DNA of 64,000 nucleotides, from NCBI GenBank assembly GCA_017541105.1, contig JAFXZS010000019.1, positions 101,985-165,984 of the forward strand, given 5' to 3'. The notes beneath the pieces were generated by a model. It was not told the origin of the DNA. It was given only the letters and a program-made list of their open reading frames with translations, and did not search any database. Origin of the DNA: Clostridia bacterium (lineage in GTDB: Bacteria > Bacillota > Clostridia > Christensenellales > Aristaeellaceae). Below, piece by piece: positions 34,219 to 43,967 of this stretch (position 1 is its first letter; every line of letters begins with the position of its first letter). A program made the translations under genes and the position numbers.

Positions 34219-37200
34219 TCAGTCAGTGAACAGGTGAGGCTCGCTCAGGAGGCCGGAAGGCGTGAGGCGGTAGGTTCGCGTCCAGCGCATTCCGGTGCTT
34301 CGCCATGCCTGCGGACCGAACCAGCGGACCGAATCGTCATTCAGATGGAACGTGCCGAAGGAATTGATCCGGCTGGGGAACACGGTGAGATCCAGAATAT
34401 GTTCCCCGGGCGCCAGAAAGCCGAGATCCGCTTCCGACGGGGAAAGGGACAGGTTCGCGATCCGCTTTCCGTCCAGGTCCGCTGTGACGCACGGCGCGGA
34501 AAACAGGCCCAGCCGCAGGCGGAGCCGCTCCCCGCCCTTCAGGCGGAAGCGGTAGGTCAGCGGGCCGGAATAGAAGGGGAGGCCCTGCACGGTCCAGTCG
34601 CCGAAAGCGAGGGTGCGCGGCGCGGGAACCACCACGGTTTCCGAGCCCGAGACGCGGACGCCGAAATCCCCCAGCAGGAACAGGTTTTCCGTACAGGAGG
34701 AGGCGGTCAGCGGCCGGGTGATCTCCACGGTATTGAGCCCGGCCGGCACCGGGCCCGTCGGGAAGCAGCGGATGGATTCGTCCGCAAAGTAACCGTCCTG
34801 CTTCGCGACCAGCGGCACCCCGTTGAACAGAACCCGGGAGATGTCCGCGTCCTCCAGCGCCAGGCGGGCGGCAGGCAGCGCGGTTTCCGCGCGGAAGGTG
34901 ATCCGGAGGGACAGCATATGCTCCGGGGTTTCCGCCGGCAGCACCCAGGGCTGCGCGCCTGAAACCGCGGCCGTGGAGATGCCGAGCTTCTCCCGGGCCG
35001 CCACGCCGATGCGGAGCATGTCTTCCGGTTCTTCCCAGGGATCGCTGTCGGTCCGCCAGGCGGCCGTGTCCAGAAGGAGCACATTGTCCTCCCCCCGGAG
35101 GATTTCATCCGGCGGGGGAAGCATGCGCTCCGTCCGGGGCTCCCGGGCCGGGCGAAGTTCCTCCGCCATGCGGATGCCGTAGCTGCCGTTCAGCGCGGAT
35201 TCTTTTTTTTCGGACGTCCGGACGTCCGGCTTCGCGGGAGAAAGGCGCAGCAGCAGGCTGTCCTGCGCCCAGCAGCGCCAGGCGAGCTCCGTGGCATTTT
35301 CCCCGTATTCCGCCGCCAGGGGTTCCGTTCCGCCCGTGCGCGTATCCCACAGTTCGGCGGACCACAGGCCGGTGAGGCGGATCCGGAAACATTCCTGCGT
35401 ATCCGGGACCCCGTGAACCGCCGGATCCGCGTGAACGATGAAAACATTCCGGCAGCCGCCGTCCTCCCGGACGGCGCAGAGCAGGTTCTCCGCGGGGCGC
35501 CCGCGCTCCGTTTCAATCCGGATCTCCCGCAGGGGAAGCAGGCTTTCGTTCAGGCGGACCCGATCCCAGGGCAGGCGCTCGCAGCGTTCGCTGAAACGCT
35601 CCGCGTCCGCGGACGGCAGGGCGTCGATATACCGCGGCGCCGCGCCGAGGAAAATCACCCGGCCGCCGCGGTCCCGGAAGCGCTCCAGCGCCTCCAGCGT
35701 CGTGCGGCGCAGCGTATCGCAGCCGGCAACAAGAACCGCGTCGTAGGCCATTTCCCCCACCGTGAACCTCTTTTCCTCCGGCCGGAGGAGGGACGGCAGG
35801 GTGGATTCACAGATATAATCAAAATCCAGCGTATCCTGCAGCAGCCACCGGGTCAGTTCCGCGAACCGGCGGTCCAGCTCCGCGCGCGCCAGGCCGGTGC
35901 GGTCCTCCGGGCCGAAAAGAATCCAGCAGGATTCCACCGGATGGATGACGCCGATACGGATCAGGGGTTTCCCGCGGGTCATCAGGGTGCTGACCCGGGC
36001 AAAGTGGTCCTCAATGAACGGATACTCTTTCCACCAGGCGCTCTGGTGCCCGATGGAGGCCGGATAATCGCGCTTGGATTCCCCGTGCATGGAACACCAG
36101 TAAAGATGCGGCACGCGGACCGTGACGCCCAGCGCCGCCTGCCAGTCGCCCTGCAGTTTGTGACCCTTGAAATCGAAGTTCCAGTTCGTCACGCCGTACA
36201 GCTCGCTGGCGACGCCCGGGCATCCCTGCTGATGCGCGGCGGAGGCGGCCTGCTTCACGGTGACATACTCCCGCCCGTCGCAGAGCTGGTCCACGCCGGG
36301 CAGGGTGAAGCCGCGGTAGGCGCGCATGGCTTCCCCCACGGAGCGGGACTGGCTTTCCAGCGTTCCCTCGTCCATCATATGGCCGGTCAGGAGCACCTTG
36401 TGCGCACGGCACCAGGCGCCGATCTGGTCGCAGAAGGCGGATACAAAGCGCTCCGTCGTATGGTCGAAAAACCGCCAGCGCACGGGGGAAATCCCTTCGG
36501 GCTGCTCCCAGACGACTTCCGGGAGGCGGTCCAGCAGGCTTTCGCCCCAGGCGTCGCGGTAGGTTTCCTCCAGGTCCCCTGTCCAGGGAAGCAGCACATC
36601 CTGCAGGTCCGAGGAGCGGGAAAGCGTCGTTTTCCGGGGCATCTGGGGTTCGTCGGTGAAGATCGCGGGGCAGACGGTTCCCAGATCTTCCCCCAGAACC
36701 TCCAGATAGCGCTCGTGGGTGATCCGGATAAAATCCCGGATGGCGGCGGGATTCATGGTATCCGCATAGCCGCGGAAATGGAACCAGGGCCCGGGCTTTG
36801 TGCACCGCTCCAGCGCGTTCCAGACAGTTCCGCCGGGGGATTCCCCCGCGGCGAGCCGGCGGTAGCCCACCAGGGAACCGCGGCTGTCCAGCCGGACTTC
36901 ATAGCGGGCCAGCAGGCGGTCCTGCCCGGGAACCGGCTCCGACGGCGTCATCAACAGGAAGCGCTGGCGGTTCTCCTCTTTCTCTGTCACATAGCCTCCG
37001 GCAAAGCCGGAGGGCCAGCGGTCCTCGTCATACAGCCAGGCGAGCATGCCCTGTTTCCGGGCCTCATCCACGCAGGCCCGGATCCGCGCCATGAACTCAT
37101 CGGACAGATAGGGCACGGACATGCCGCTGCGGGTATGCATATGAAAACCGCCCATGCCCATCTGCTTCATATAACCGATTTCCCGGAGCAGCAGATCTTC

Positions 37201-37308
37201 TTCCAGCCCGCAGTTCCAGGCCCAGAAAGGCGTACAGCGGTATTCGGAACCGGGATGCCGGAACAGCTCCGGATCCGGCGTTTTTTCCTGATTGCGGGGA
37301 TACAGCAC
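34219..37308 (-). CDS. GH106-like glycoside hydrolase
   Basis: 1029 residues. The N-terminal half follows the PF17132 (GH106-type) pattern: CTPFWAWNCGLEEDLLLREI, MGGFHMHTRSGM, LSDEFM, WLYDEDRWPSGFAGG and the acidic motifs IFTDEPQM and ASELYGV. The C-terminal third is a beta-sandwich, galactose-binding-like module. Named GH106 enzymes are alpha-L-rhamnosidases, but many relatives are untested. No signal peptide. Last gene of the minus-strand operon, 41 bases after the GH38 gene. Confidence 0.75.
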   Translation of the reverse strand: MLYPRNQEKTPDPELFRHPGSEYRCTPFWAWNCGLEEDLLLREIGYMKQMGMGGFHMHTRSGMSVPYLSDEFMARIRACVDEARKQGMLAWLYDEDRWPSGFAGGYVTEKEENRQRFLLMTPSEPVPGQDRLLARYEVRLDSRGSLVGYRRLAAGESPGGTVWNALERCTKPGPWFHFRGYADTMNPAAIRDFIRITHERYLEVLGEDLGTVCPAIFTDEPQMPRKTTLSRSSDLQDVLLPWTGDLEETYRDAWGESLLDRLPEVVWEQPEGISPVRWRFFDHTTERFVSAFCDQIGAWCRAHKVLLTGHMMDEGTLESQSRSVGEAMRAYRGFTLPGVDQLCDGREYVTVKQAASAAHQQGCPGVASELYGVTNWNFDFKGHKLQGDWQAALGVTVRVPHLYWCSMHGESKRDYPASIGHQSAWWKEYPFIEDHFARVSTLMTRGKPLIRIGVIHPVESCWILFGPEDRTGLARAELDRRFAELTRWLLQDTLDFDYICESTLPSLLRPEEKRFTVGEMAYDAVLVAGCDTLRRTTLEALERFRDRGGRVIFLGAAPRYIDALPSADAERFSERCERLPWDRVRLNESLLPLREIRIETERGRPAENLLCAVREDGGCRNVFIVHADPAVHGVPDTQECFRIRLTGLWSAELWDTRTGGTEPLAAEYGENATELAWRCWAQDSLLLRLSPAKPDVRTSEKKESALNGSYGIRMAEELRPAREPRTERMLPPPDEILRGEDNVLLLDTAAWRTDSDPWEEPEDMLRIGVAAREKLGISTAAVSGAQPWVLPAETPEHMLSLRITFRAETALPAARLALEDADISRVLFNGVPLVAKQDGYFADESIRCFPTGPVPAGLNTVEITRPLTASSCTENLFLLGDFGVRVSGSETVVVPAPRTLAFGDWTVQGLPFYSGPLTYRFRLKGGERLRLRLGLFSAPCVTADLDGKRIANLSLSPSEADLGFLAPGEHILDLTVFPSRINSFGTFHLNDDSVRWFGPQAWRSTGMRWTRTYRLTPSGLLSEPHLFTD

Positions 37309-37349
37309 AGGCAGGCTCCTTTCATGCGGCGGCGCGGTTCCGGCAGATG

Positions 37350-40300
37350 TCAGTCCGGACGGGAAAGGCGCAGGGTGACAATCTCAAAGGGGCGGAAGGA
37401 CAGGGTAAAGGTGCCGTCCTTCACCGGCAGGGATTCCCCGGGATGCTCGTCCAGGGAGCAGACGCGCACCGCGCGGAAGGGCAGGAAGGGATGAAGAATC
37501 GCCGTGCGTGAGCCGCCCATGCTCTCATACAGGCGGATGACAAGGTCGCCGGTTCCGTCCTCCGCAAGCTTGACGCTTTCAACGGTGACGGAAGGATCGC
37601 TGCAGCCGATCAGGCGCAGCGGCACGGAGGAGCCGGGAACGGTGATCAGCGGATCGTTCAGGGCCTCGGCGGCTTCGATGACCCCGCTGGTTTCCAGCGG
37701 ACCGTTCCAGGCCCGGTAGGCGTAGACGAAACGGTGGCGCCCCCGGTCCGCGGCCGCGTCCGGATAAGTGGGCGCCCGCAGCAGGCTCAGGCTGATGACG
37801 CCGTCGTTGACCGAGACGCCGTACTTGCAGTCGTTCAGCAGCGCGGCCCCGCGGGAAGCGTCGCGCAGCACCGTCCAGGCATGGGCGCAGACCTCGAACC
37901 GGTCCGTGTCATAGCGGCGGGAACGGTGCGCCGGACGGGACAGGTAACCGAACTGGATCTGATGGTCGGCGTTGTCCGCGTCGATGCCCGTGTCAAACGA
38001 CACCTTCAGCAGGCGATGGCGCTCCTGCCAGTCCGCCTCGGTAATAAACTCCAGCTGCTCTTCTTCCGCGGTCAGCCGGATCCGCTGCGTGATCACGGAG
38101 GCGGAGAAGCGCGCGGTGATTTTCAGTTCCGCGAACAGCCCGCTCGCGCAGGTGATCTCTGCCGTGCACTCCGCGTTCAGGGGCACTTCGCGCCGCTCGG
38201 TCTGGCTGTCCAGATCCCACGCGTCAAAGCGCCGCGGCAGATCCCGGTACAGGCGGAACACGTTCGACGGCGTCCGGACCCGCTCCCGGCCGTCCTGCAG
38301 CGTGACCATGGAAACCAGCTCGCCCTTTTCCGTGAGGACCGCGCGCAGGCAGGTGTTCTGCAGGACATAGGTGCTGCCCCGGCGGCCGGCTGTGGCGGTG
38401 CTGTGCACGGGGACCTCGGCAGGGTACATGGTCAGGGCGGACATGGGTTCCAGGCAGGCCAGCACCAGCGCGCCGTCCCTGCAGGCAGCCGCCTGGAAGC
38501 GCACGCCGTCCCGGGTCACCGCACCCTCCGCGAACCGGCTGTCCGTCCGGATGACCCGCGTGATCCGGTGGGAGGACGGATTGAACACCGTTACGCCGGG
38601 ACCGTTCCGGCAGAAGGCCAGCAGCGCCTCCCGGGCGCCGCGCACGGAAGCGTCGCGGATCCGGGCGATATCCGCCCGCGCCTGCTCATAGACCCGGGCG
38701 ATGGAGGAGCCGGGCAGGATGTCATGGAACTGGTTCGTCAGCAGCAGTTTCCAGTTTTCCTCCAGCGCTTCCGCGGGGTATTCCGCGCGGCCGGTAAAGG
38801 CCGCCATGGCGGCGAGCATCTCCCACGTGCGGAGGATGTGTTCCGCGCGCCGGTTTCCTTTCTTGATCATCGCCTGGGTGGTGTAGGTTCCGCGATGGCA
38901 GGGGACGTACAGTTCTCCCCTGTATACTGGCAGAGAACCGTTATCCCGCTTTTTCAGGTAATCCGCGGGACTCATCCAGTACAGCTTCGGCGTGCCCTGC
39001 AGGTCGCGCTGGCGGCGCACCTGTTCCAGATCGTCCCGGGAGGGGCCGCCGCCGCCGTCGCCCTGCCCGAAAGGCAGGTAGAAGTCGTGGCTGCCGTCCT
39101 GCTCCAGGCGGCTGATCCAGCGGGTATGCACGGTTTTCACATCCACCTGGGTCTCATAAAACATGTGCAGGAAACTCGGGATCATCGTCCCGTCCAGCCC
39201 CCGCCACAGGAACGCGTGGTGCGGGAAGGGCTCCGCGTCGTTATAGGACCAGAAAATCTTCTGGGTGGTCAGGCCGGTCATGCCAAAGCCTTTGATAATC
39301 TGCGGCAGCGCGGCGCTGTATCCGAAGGTATCCGGCAGCCAGGCTACGCGGCTTTCCACGCCCAGCACTTCCCGGAAATAGCGCAGGCCGTACAGGAACT
39401 GGCGTACCAGCGCCTCGCCGCCCGCGAGATTCGTGTCCGGCTCCACCCACATGCCGCCGTCGGCAATCCAGCGGCCTTCGGCGATGGCGGCCTTTACCTC
39501 CTCAAACAGCTCCGGATAGTACTTCCGGCACAGCTCATATTCCGCGCACTGGCTTTGGAGGAACAGCGCTTCCGGGTATTCCTTCAGCAGGCGCAGCACG
39601 GCGGCAAAGGTGCGCGCGGTCTTCCGGCGCGTTTCCTCCATGGGCCACAGCCAGGCCAGGTCCAGATGGGAATTGGCCACCACGCCCATGGACGCGGCAA
39701 AGGTTCCGTTATGCGCACGGACCAGCGGCGCGATCAGCTGCCGCGCGGCGGTGTATGCCTGCCTGCGTTCCGGCAGGGGCAGCTCCGCGTCCAGGAAATC
39801 CAGCAGCCGGGCAAACCCGTCTGCCAGCGCTTCCCGGAAGCCGTCATGCGGCTCCAGCACATCGTGCACATCCCGCAGGACGGTGAGATCCAGCCACAGC
39901 TGATAAGCCTCCTCATTCCACCAGCCGAAGGTGCTGCGCCCGGTGACAGCCGGACCGGTGCGCGTAAAAGCCACGCCCTCCTCCGGGAAAACGGGGCGGC
40001 TGGGATGGTCCGGCAGGGGCGTGCCGCCGTACACTTCCAGGGCGACGGAGAAGCTTTCGCCGCCTTCCGCCTTCATGCAGACGGTCTGGTCGGAAATGTA
40101 CTGGTGCGGATGGGGCATCCGGTCCCCCCGCCGCGCGCCGAAAACCCTGCCGTTCACAAACAGCACGGACTCCCCGCCGGGGTTCAGGTCCATCACGATC
40201 CGCTCGCCGCGGGCTTCCGCCGGTACGGTGAACCGGCTGAACATCCACGCGTAATCCCAGGGCTTTCCCCAGGCCGTTCCTGCCGGCCAGGGCTCCCGCG

Positions 40301-40439
40301 CGTGCGTTTCCGCCTCCCGCAGGGTCAGTGCTCCGCCGGCGAGGAAGCCTTCCAGGACGATTTCCCCCAGCGGATGGTACAGGTCTGCCGCCAGGGCATC
40401 GATGACATGATTCAGCTGCTCTGAAATCTCGTTGATCAT
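37350..40439 (-). CDS. GH38 alpha-mannosidase (third)
   Basis: 1029 residues with the full canonical architecture. Zinc ligands H258 and D260 in ANSHLDLAWLWP, nucleophile D370 in WLPDTFGYS, and LLTNQFHDILPGSS downstream. It is closer to the textbook family than the first copy. The ATG at 40439 follows the oxidoreductase stop by one base (TGAGATG), so the two are translationally coupled. No signal peptide; a cytoplasmic role in trimming imported oligosaccharide is inferred. Confidence 0.93.
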   Translation of the reverse strand: MINEISEQLNHVIDALAADLYHPLGEIVLEGFLAGGALTLREAETHAREPWPAGTAWGKPWDYAWMFSRFTVPAEARGERIVMDLNPGGESVLFVNGRVFGARRGDRMPHPHQYISDQTVCMKAEGGESFSVALEVYGGTPLPDHPSRPVFPEEGVAFTRTGPAVTGRSTFGWWNEEAYQLWLDLTVLRDVHDVLEPHDGFREALADGFARLLDFLDAELPLPERRQAYTAARQLIAPLVRAHNGTFAASMGVVANSHLDLAWLWPMEETRRKTARTFAAVLRLLKEYPEALFLQSQCAEYELCRKYYPELFEEVKAAIAEGRWIADGGMWVEPDTNLAGGEALVRQFLYGLRYFREVLGVESRVAWLPDTFGYSAALPQIIKGFGMTGLTTQKIFWSYNDAEPFPHHAFLWRGLDGTMIPSFLHMFYETQVDVKTVHTRWISRLEQDGSHDFYLPFGQGDGGGGPSRDDLEQVRRQRDLQGTPKLYWMSPADYLKKRDNGSLPVYRGELYVPCHRGTYTTQAMIKKGNRRAEHILRTWEMLAAMAAFTGRAEYPAEALEENWKLLLTNQFHDILPGSSIARVYEQARADIARIRDASVRGAREALLAFCRNGPGVTVFNPSSHRITRVIRTDSRFAEGAVTRDGVRFQAAACRDGALVLACLEPMSALTMYPAEVPVHSTATAGRRGSTYVLQNTCLRAVLTEKGELVSMVTLQDGRERVRTPSNVFRLYRDLPRRFDAWDLDSQTERREVPLNAECTAEITCASGLFAELKITARFSASVITQRIRLTAEEEQLEFITEADWQERHRLLKVSFDTGIDADNADHQIQFGYLSRPAHRSRRYDTDRFEVCAHAWTVLRDASRGAALLNDCKYGVSVNDGVISLSLLRAPTYPDAAADRGRHRFVYAYRAWNGPLETSGVIEAAEALNDPLITVPGSSVPLRLIGCSDPSVTVESVKLAEDGTGDLVIRLYESMGGSRTAILHPFLPFRAVRVCSLDEHPGESLPVKDGTFTLSFRPFEIVTLRLSRPD

Positions 40440-40440
40440 C

Positions 40441-41595
40441 TCAATAGGATCCTTTCGTGTCGAAGGTGATGTCCGCCTCTTCCTTGTGGCGGGAATGCCT
40501 GCAGCGCTCCATGAGCAGGTCTTTGAAAAGCTGCTCGTCGAAGGGGAGATCCACCGGTTTTCCAAGCCAGGAGGACAGGTGCATCGCGTTGGACAGCATC
40601 AGGCCGCGGATTCCCTCCCGGCCGTCGGCGACCAGCGGTTCCCCCCGCAGGATATGCGCCGCAAAGGCGTTGAGGACTCCGACATGCTGGGGGTTTTCGC
40701 CGTCGGTTTCCACCTCGGCGGTTTCGGATTCCGGCTTGCGGAACCCTTCCGGGCAGGACGCACACCAGACGCGCTCGTCCGTCTTCAGGCGGGAGAAGAC
40801 CAGCCGGTCGTTTTCGCACACCATTTTGCCCAGGGTGCCGGTGATTTCCAGCCGGTTGGTGCCCGGCGCGTCCCCGGTCGTGGTTACAAAGACGCCTGTG
40901 GCGCCGCCGGCATACTCCAGGCAGGCGGTCACGTCGTCCTCCACCTCAATATCGTGCCACTTCCCCTCGTGGCAGAACGCGCAGACGCGGACCGGCATTC
41001 CGCACAGCCACTGCAGCAGGTCCAGCTGATGCGGGCACTGGTTCAGCAGCACTCCGCCGCCCTCGCCGGCCCAGGTGGCGCGCCAGGCCCCGGAGTCATA
41101 ATACTTCTGCGTGCGGTACCAGTCGGTGATCAGCCAGGAAACGCGTTTGATGGTTCCCAGCTCTCCGCCGTCGATCATTTCCTTCAGCTTACGGTACACG
41201 CAGTTGGTACGCTGGTTGAACATCATTCCGAAGGTCAGCTCCGGGTGGCGGTCCGCTTCCTCGTTCATTTCCCGCACCTGCAGGGTATAGACGCCCGCCG
41301 GCTTTTCCACCATCGTGTGCAGGCCGTGCCGCAGGGCGGAGACCGCCAGCGGCGGATGCTGGTAATGGGGGACGCAGATGAGCACGGCGTCGCACTGCCC
41401 GGAGGCAATCAGCTCCTCCCCCTCGGTGAACACAGGAATGCCCGGCAGGTTTTCCCGGATCCATGCTCTGCGGGATTCGCGGCGGTCCGCCGCGGCGGTG
41501 ATCTCCAGCTCGGGGCACAGTCCGGCGAGAATGTTCTCCGCGTGGCCCGTTCCGATGTTTCCGACTCCGATGATCCCCAGGCGCAGTTTGCCCAT
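40441..41595 (-). CDS. Gfo/Idh/MocA-family oxidoreductase
   Basis: 384 residues. The N-terminal Rossmann motif is GIIGVGNIGTGHAENI, and the family's EKP catalytic motif is MVEKPAGVY. The C-terminal half forms the substrate-binding sheet (NQCPHQLDLLQWLCG). Members oxidise or reduce sugars and inositols with NAD(P). Between a GH38 gene and a sugar isomerase it probably processes a released monosaccharide. It ends inside the coupling site with the GH38 gene. Confidence 0.9.
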   Translation of the reverse strand: MGKLRLGIIGVGNIGTGHAENILAGLCPELEITAAADRRESRRAWIRENLPGIPVFTEGEELIASGQCDAVLICVPHYQHPPLAVSALRHGLHTMVEKPAGVYTLQVREMNEEADRHPELTFGMMFNQRTNCVYRKLKEMIDGGELGTIKRVSWLITDWYRTQKYYDSGAWRATWAGEGGGVLLNQCPHQLDLLQWLCGMPVRVCAFCHEGKWHDIEVEDDVTACLEYAGGATGVFVTTTGDAPGTNRLEITGTLGKMVCENDRLVFSRLKTDERVWCASCPEGFRKPESETAEVETDGENPQHVGVLNAFAAHILRGEPLVADGREGIRGLMLSNAMHLSSWLGKPVDLPFDEQLFKDLLMERCRHSRHKEEADITFDTKGSY

Positions 41596-41633
41596 GGTGA
41601 ATTTCCTCCTTCCGCGGAATCCGTCCGGATGTT

Positions 41634-42464
41634 TCAGATCAGGTTTTTCAGCGCTTCACAGGCCGCGTCAAACGCGGCGTCCGCCGTAGGATACGCGCCG
41701 GCCGGCAGCGGCGTCCGCCGGTCCTTTTCCAGCGCGGCGAGCCCCTCAAAGACCCGCAGGTGCGGCTCCACGGTGACCGTGTTTCCGCCGCGGGCGGCGT
41801 AATCGCGCAGAAGCTCCGGCAGATGCCCGATGCCCCTGCCCGCGGGCACGACCGTCCCGTCCGCGAGCGCGTCCTTGATATGCATGTAGAAGACCCGTTC
41901 GCCCAGCAGCGCCCAGGCTTCCGGAACATCCTGGCCGCACTGGATGAAATTCGCCGGATCAAACACGCAGCGCAGGGAGGGGACGGCATCCAGAATTTCC
42001 GCGCATCGCGCGGCGCTGTCCCCGTAGATGCCCTTCTCGTTTTCATGGCACAGGCGGATTCCGGAGCCTTCCGCAACCTCCGCCATCTGTCCCAGCCGGT
42101 CGATGACCTCATTCCGGCAGTCCTCCGGCCGGGCGTTTTCCGGCAGATAGAATGAGAACATCCGGATGTTTTCGCACTCCAGCACGGCCGCGATCTCCAG
42201 CGTATGGCGGAGAAGATCCAGGTGCGCGCCGAAACCGGGGTCCTCCAGCGGAATCTTTCCCAGCGGGGAACCGACGGACCAGACGGAAAGGCCGCTGTCC
42301 CTGAGCCTGCGCAGGACTTCCGCCGCTTCCTTCACCGTCAGGGATACGACGCTCCGGCCGTCCACTCCGCGGATTTCCGTGCCGTCCAGCCCGTTCCGCT
42401 TCATCGCGGCAATCTGGCCGCCCAGGTCCGGGGCGGCCTCGTCTGAAAAAGCAAAGATTTTCAT
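41634..42464 (-). CDS. Sugar phosphate isomerase/epimerase-like TIM barrel
   Basis: 276 residues of the AP-endonuclease-2-like fold. The expected metal-site segments are present in order: E in LCHENEKGIYG, D in CVFDPANFIQCG, H in FYMHIKDA and E in TVEPHL. Enzymes of this type isomerise or epimerise sugars or their keto forms. It is commonly paired with a Gfo/Idh/MocA dehydrogenase, as here (38-base gap), suggesting oxidation followed by isomerisation. Confidence 0.88.
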   Translation of the reverse strand: MKIFAFSDEAAPDLGGQIAAMKRNGLDGTEIRGVDGRSVVSLTVKEAAEVLRRLRDSGLSVWSVGSPLGKIPLEDPGFGAHLDLLRHTLEIAAVLECENIRMFSFYLPENARPEDCRNEVIDRLGQMAEVAEGSGIRLCHENEKGIYGDSAARCAEILDAVPSLRCVFDPANFIQCGQDVPEAWALLGERVFYMHIKDALADGTVVPAGRGIGHLPELLRDYAARGGNTVTVEPHLRVFEGLAALEKDRRTPLPAGAYPTADAAFDAACEALKNLI

Positions 42465-42477
42465 GTTTTTTCTCCTT

Positions 42478-43788
42478 TCAGTTGTTTCCGCGGATGACCG
42501 GGGGCAGCTCTTTTTCTCCGGCGCGCAGGCCGCGCAGCTCCGCGCGGCGGATTCCCTCCGGCAGGAAGGGCTGCCCGGGACGGCCTTCCGAATCCAGGCC
42601 GAAAATGCCGTAGAAAACCATGGCGAGGAAGGCCGCCGCGCTCCAGGACTGCTTTTCGCAGGACCGCCATTCCAGATAACTGCCGCCGCCTTCCTGAATG
42701 CCGCCGTAAATCCGCCCGTCTTCCGGGTGGTAGATTTCCGCGAACTGCCCGTCGCGCACCGCGCGGCGGGCCAGCGGGAACAGCTCCCGCGAAAACAGGT
42801 CGCCCCGCCCGGCCTTCAGCGCCGCAAGCGCCCAGAACCCCTGAACGTGCGGCCATACCGTGCCGCAATGCCGCCCGTACCCCGCCTCGCTGTATGGCCG
42901 GAACGCGGGCCACACGCAGGGGATGCCGTGGGCCGTGACATATGCGTGCTCCATGACGGAGCGGGATTGCGCCTCGTCCGCAATCCCGAAAAGAACCGCA
43001 AAGGCGAGCCCCAGGCCTTCCCGGGCATCGCACTCGCCCGCCAGGTAGTCATACAGCCCCGAGGCGGGATTCCAGAAAGCACGGTTGACCGCTTCCTTCA
43101 GCGCGTCCGCGCGGCGAATCCATGGGCAGGCATCCTCCCCGAGCGCCGCGGCCAGCCGCGCGATCACCCGGAAGGCGTGTTCATACATGCAGTTGGTGGA
43201 CAGCGCTTTCATCGGGATTCCGCCCCCGGCCGGCACTTTCCGGTCCGGATGCTCCTGCGGCCAGCGGAGGATCGAGGAGGAAAGGGAAGGATTCCTGTAT
43301 TGCTCCGGATAGGCCGATACCCCGTCCCCGTATACCGCGGGCCCGCGGAACAGCCCGTCCGCGGGGTCAAACTCCTCCCGCAGGCAGCGGTCCGCCGTCC
43401 TGCACAGGACCTCATAGGAAAGGCGCGCGAAGCCCGCGTCCCGCGTGACATCCCATAACCGCTCCGCCCCCAGCGCCCAGATGATCCGGTCCCAGTACTG
43501 CCCGCCGACGGCCGGCCCCCCGTCCCCGTCCTCCAGCACGCTCAGGAGCGTATTCCGCGCGGTTTCCGGATCCAGCAGGGCTTCGGCGAACCATACATTG
43601 ATGGCGGCGTCCCGGGTCCACTGCGTGGGATAGTCCGCGCCTGCCATCAGGCAGGGACGGCATTCCCCGCCCCGCGCGTCCGGAAACGGGCGCGTGTTGC
43701 CCGCAAGCGTTTCCACCGCAAGGCAGAACGCGGTTTCCAGATCTTTGTTTCCGCAGCAAAAAACGGGATTGCCGGCAGGCCTGTCCAT
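42478..43788 (-). CDS. Six-hairpin (alpha/alpha)6 glycosidase-like protein
   Basis: 436 residues with the repeating helical pairs of six-hairpin glycosidases: TQWTRDAAINVWFAEALLD, RLWDVTRDAGFARLSYEV, NCMYEHAFRVIARLAAALG and GTVWPHVQGFWALAALKAG. It recalls GH63/GH37-type and amylo-1,6-glucosidase-like domains, but I cannot place it in one family. The ATG at 43788 is preferred, with GGAG five bases upstream; an ATG eight codons earlier has a poorer site. First gene of the minus-strand glycan operon. Confidence 0.7.
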   Translation of the reverse strand: MDRPAGNPVFCCGNKDLETAFCLAVETLAGNTRPFPDARGGECRPCLMAGADYPTQWTRDAAINVWFAEALLDPETARNTLLSVLEDGDGGPAVGGQYWDRIIWALGAERLWDVTRDAGFARLSYEVLCRTADRCLREEFDPADGLFRGPAVYGDGVSAYPEQYRNPSLSSSILRWPQEHPDRKVPAGGGIPMKALSTNCMYEHAFRVIARLAAALGEDACPWIRRADALKEAVNRAFWNPASGLYDYLAGECDAREGLGLAFAVLFGIADEAQSRSVMEHAYVTAHGIPCVWPAFRPYSEAGYGRHCGTVWPHVQGFWALAALKAGRGDLFSRELFPLARRAVRDGQFAEIYHPEDGRIYGGIQEGGGSYLEWRSCEKQSWSAAAFLAMVFYGIFGLDSEGRPGQPFLPEGIRRAELRGLRAGEKELPPVIRGNN

Positions 43789-43873
43789 CGGTGCTCCATT
43801 CTTCCGGGGCATCCGGAATAAGATCTCCGGGGCCGCTTCGGAACCGCGGTCGGTTTGCTTTCTCTCTGCGATC

Positions 43874-43902
43874 ATCATACCCTGCAGGGAGCGGGACCGC
43901 AA
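43874..43902 (-). promoter_or_regulatory. Promoter of the minus-strand glycan operon
   Basis: Minus-strand TTGCGG (43902-43897), 17-base spacer, TATGAT (43879-43874), 86 bases before the six-hairpin gene. It lies after the stop of the GH27-like gene, so the five genes below can be transcribed separately from it. Confidence 0.55.
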
Positions 43903-43967
43903 GGGAAAATATAACGATAAAATATGCAGAAATTCACATCGGCGATGATCCGGCGGGGGACGGGCGG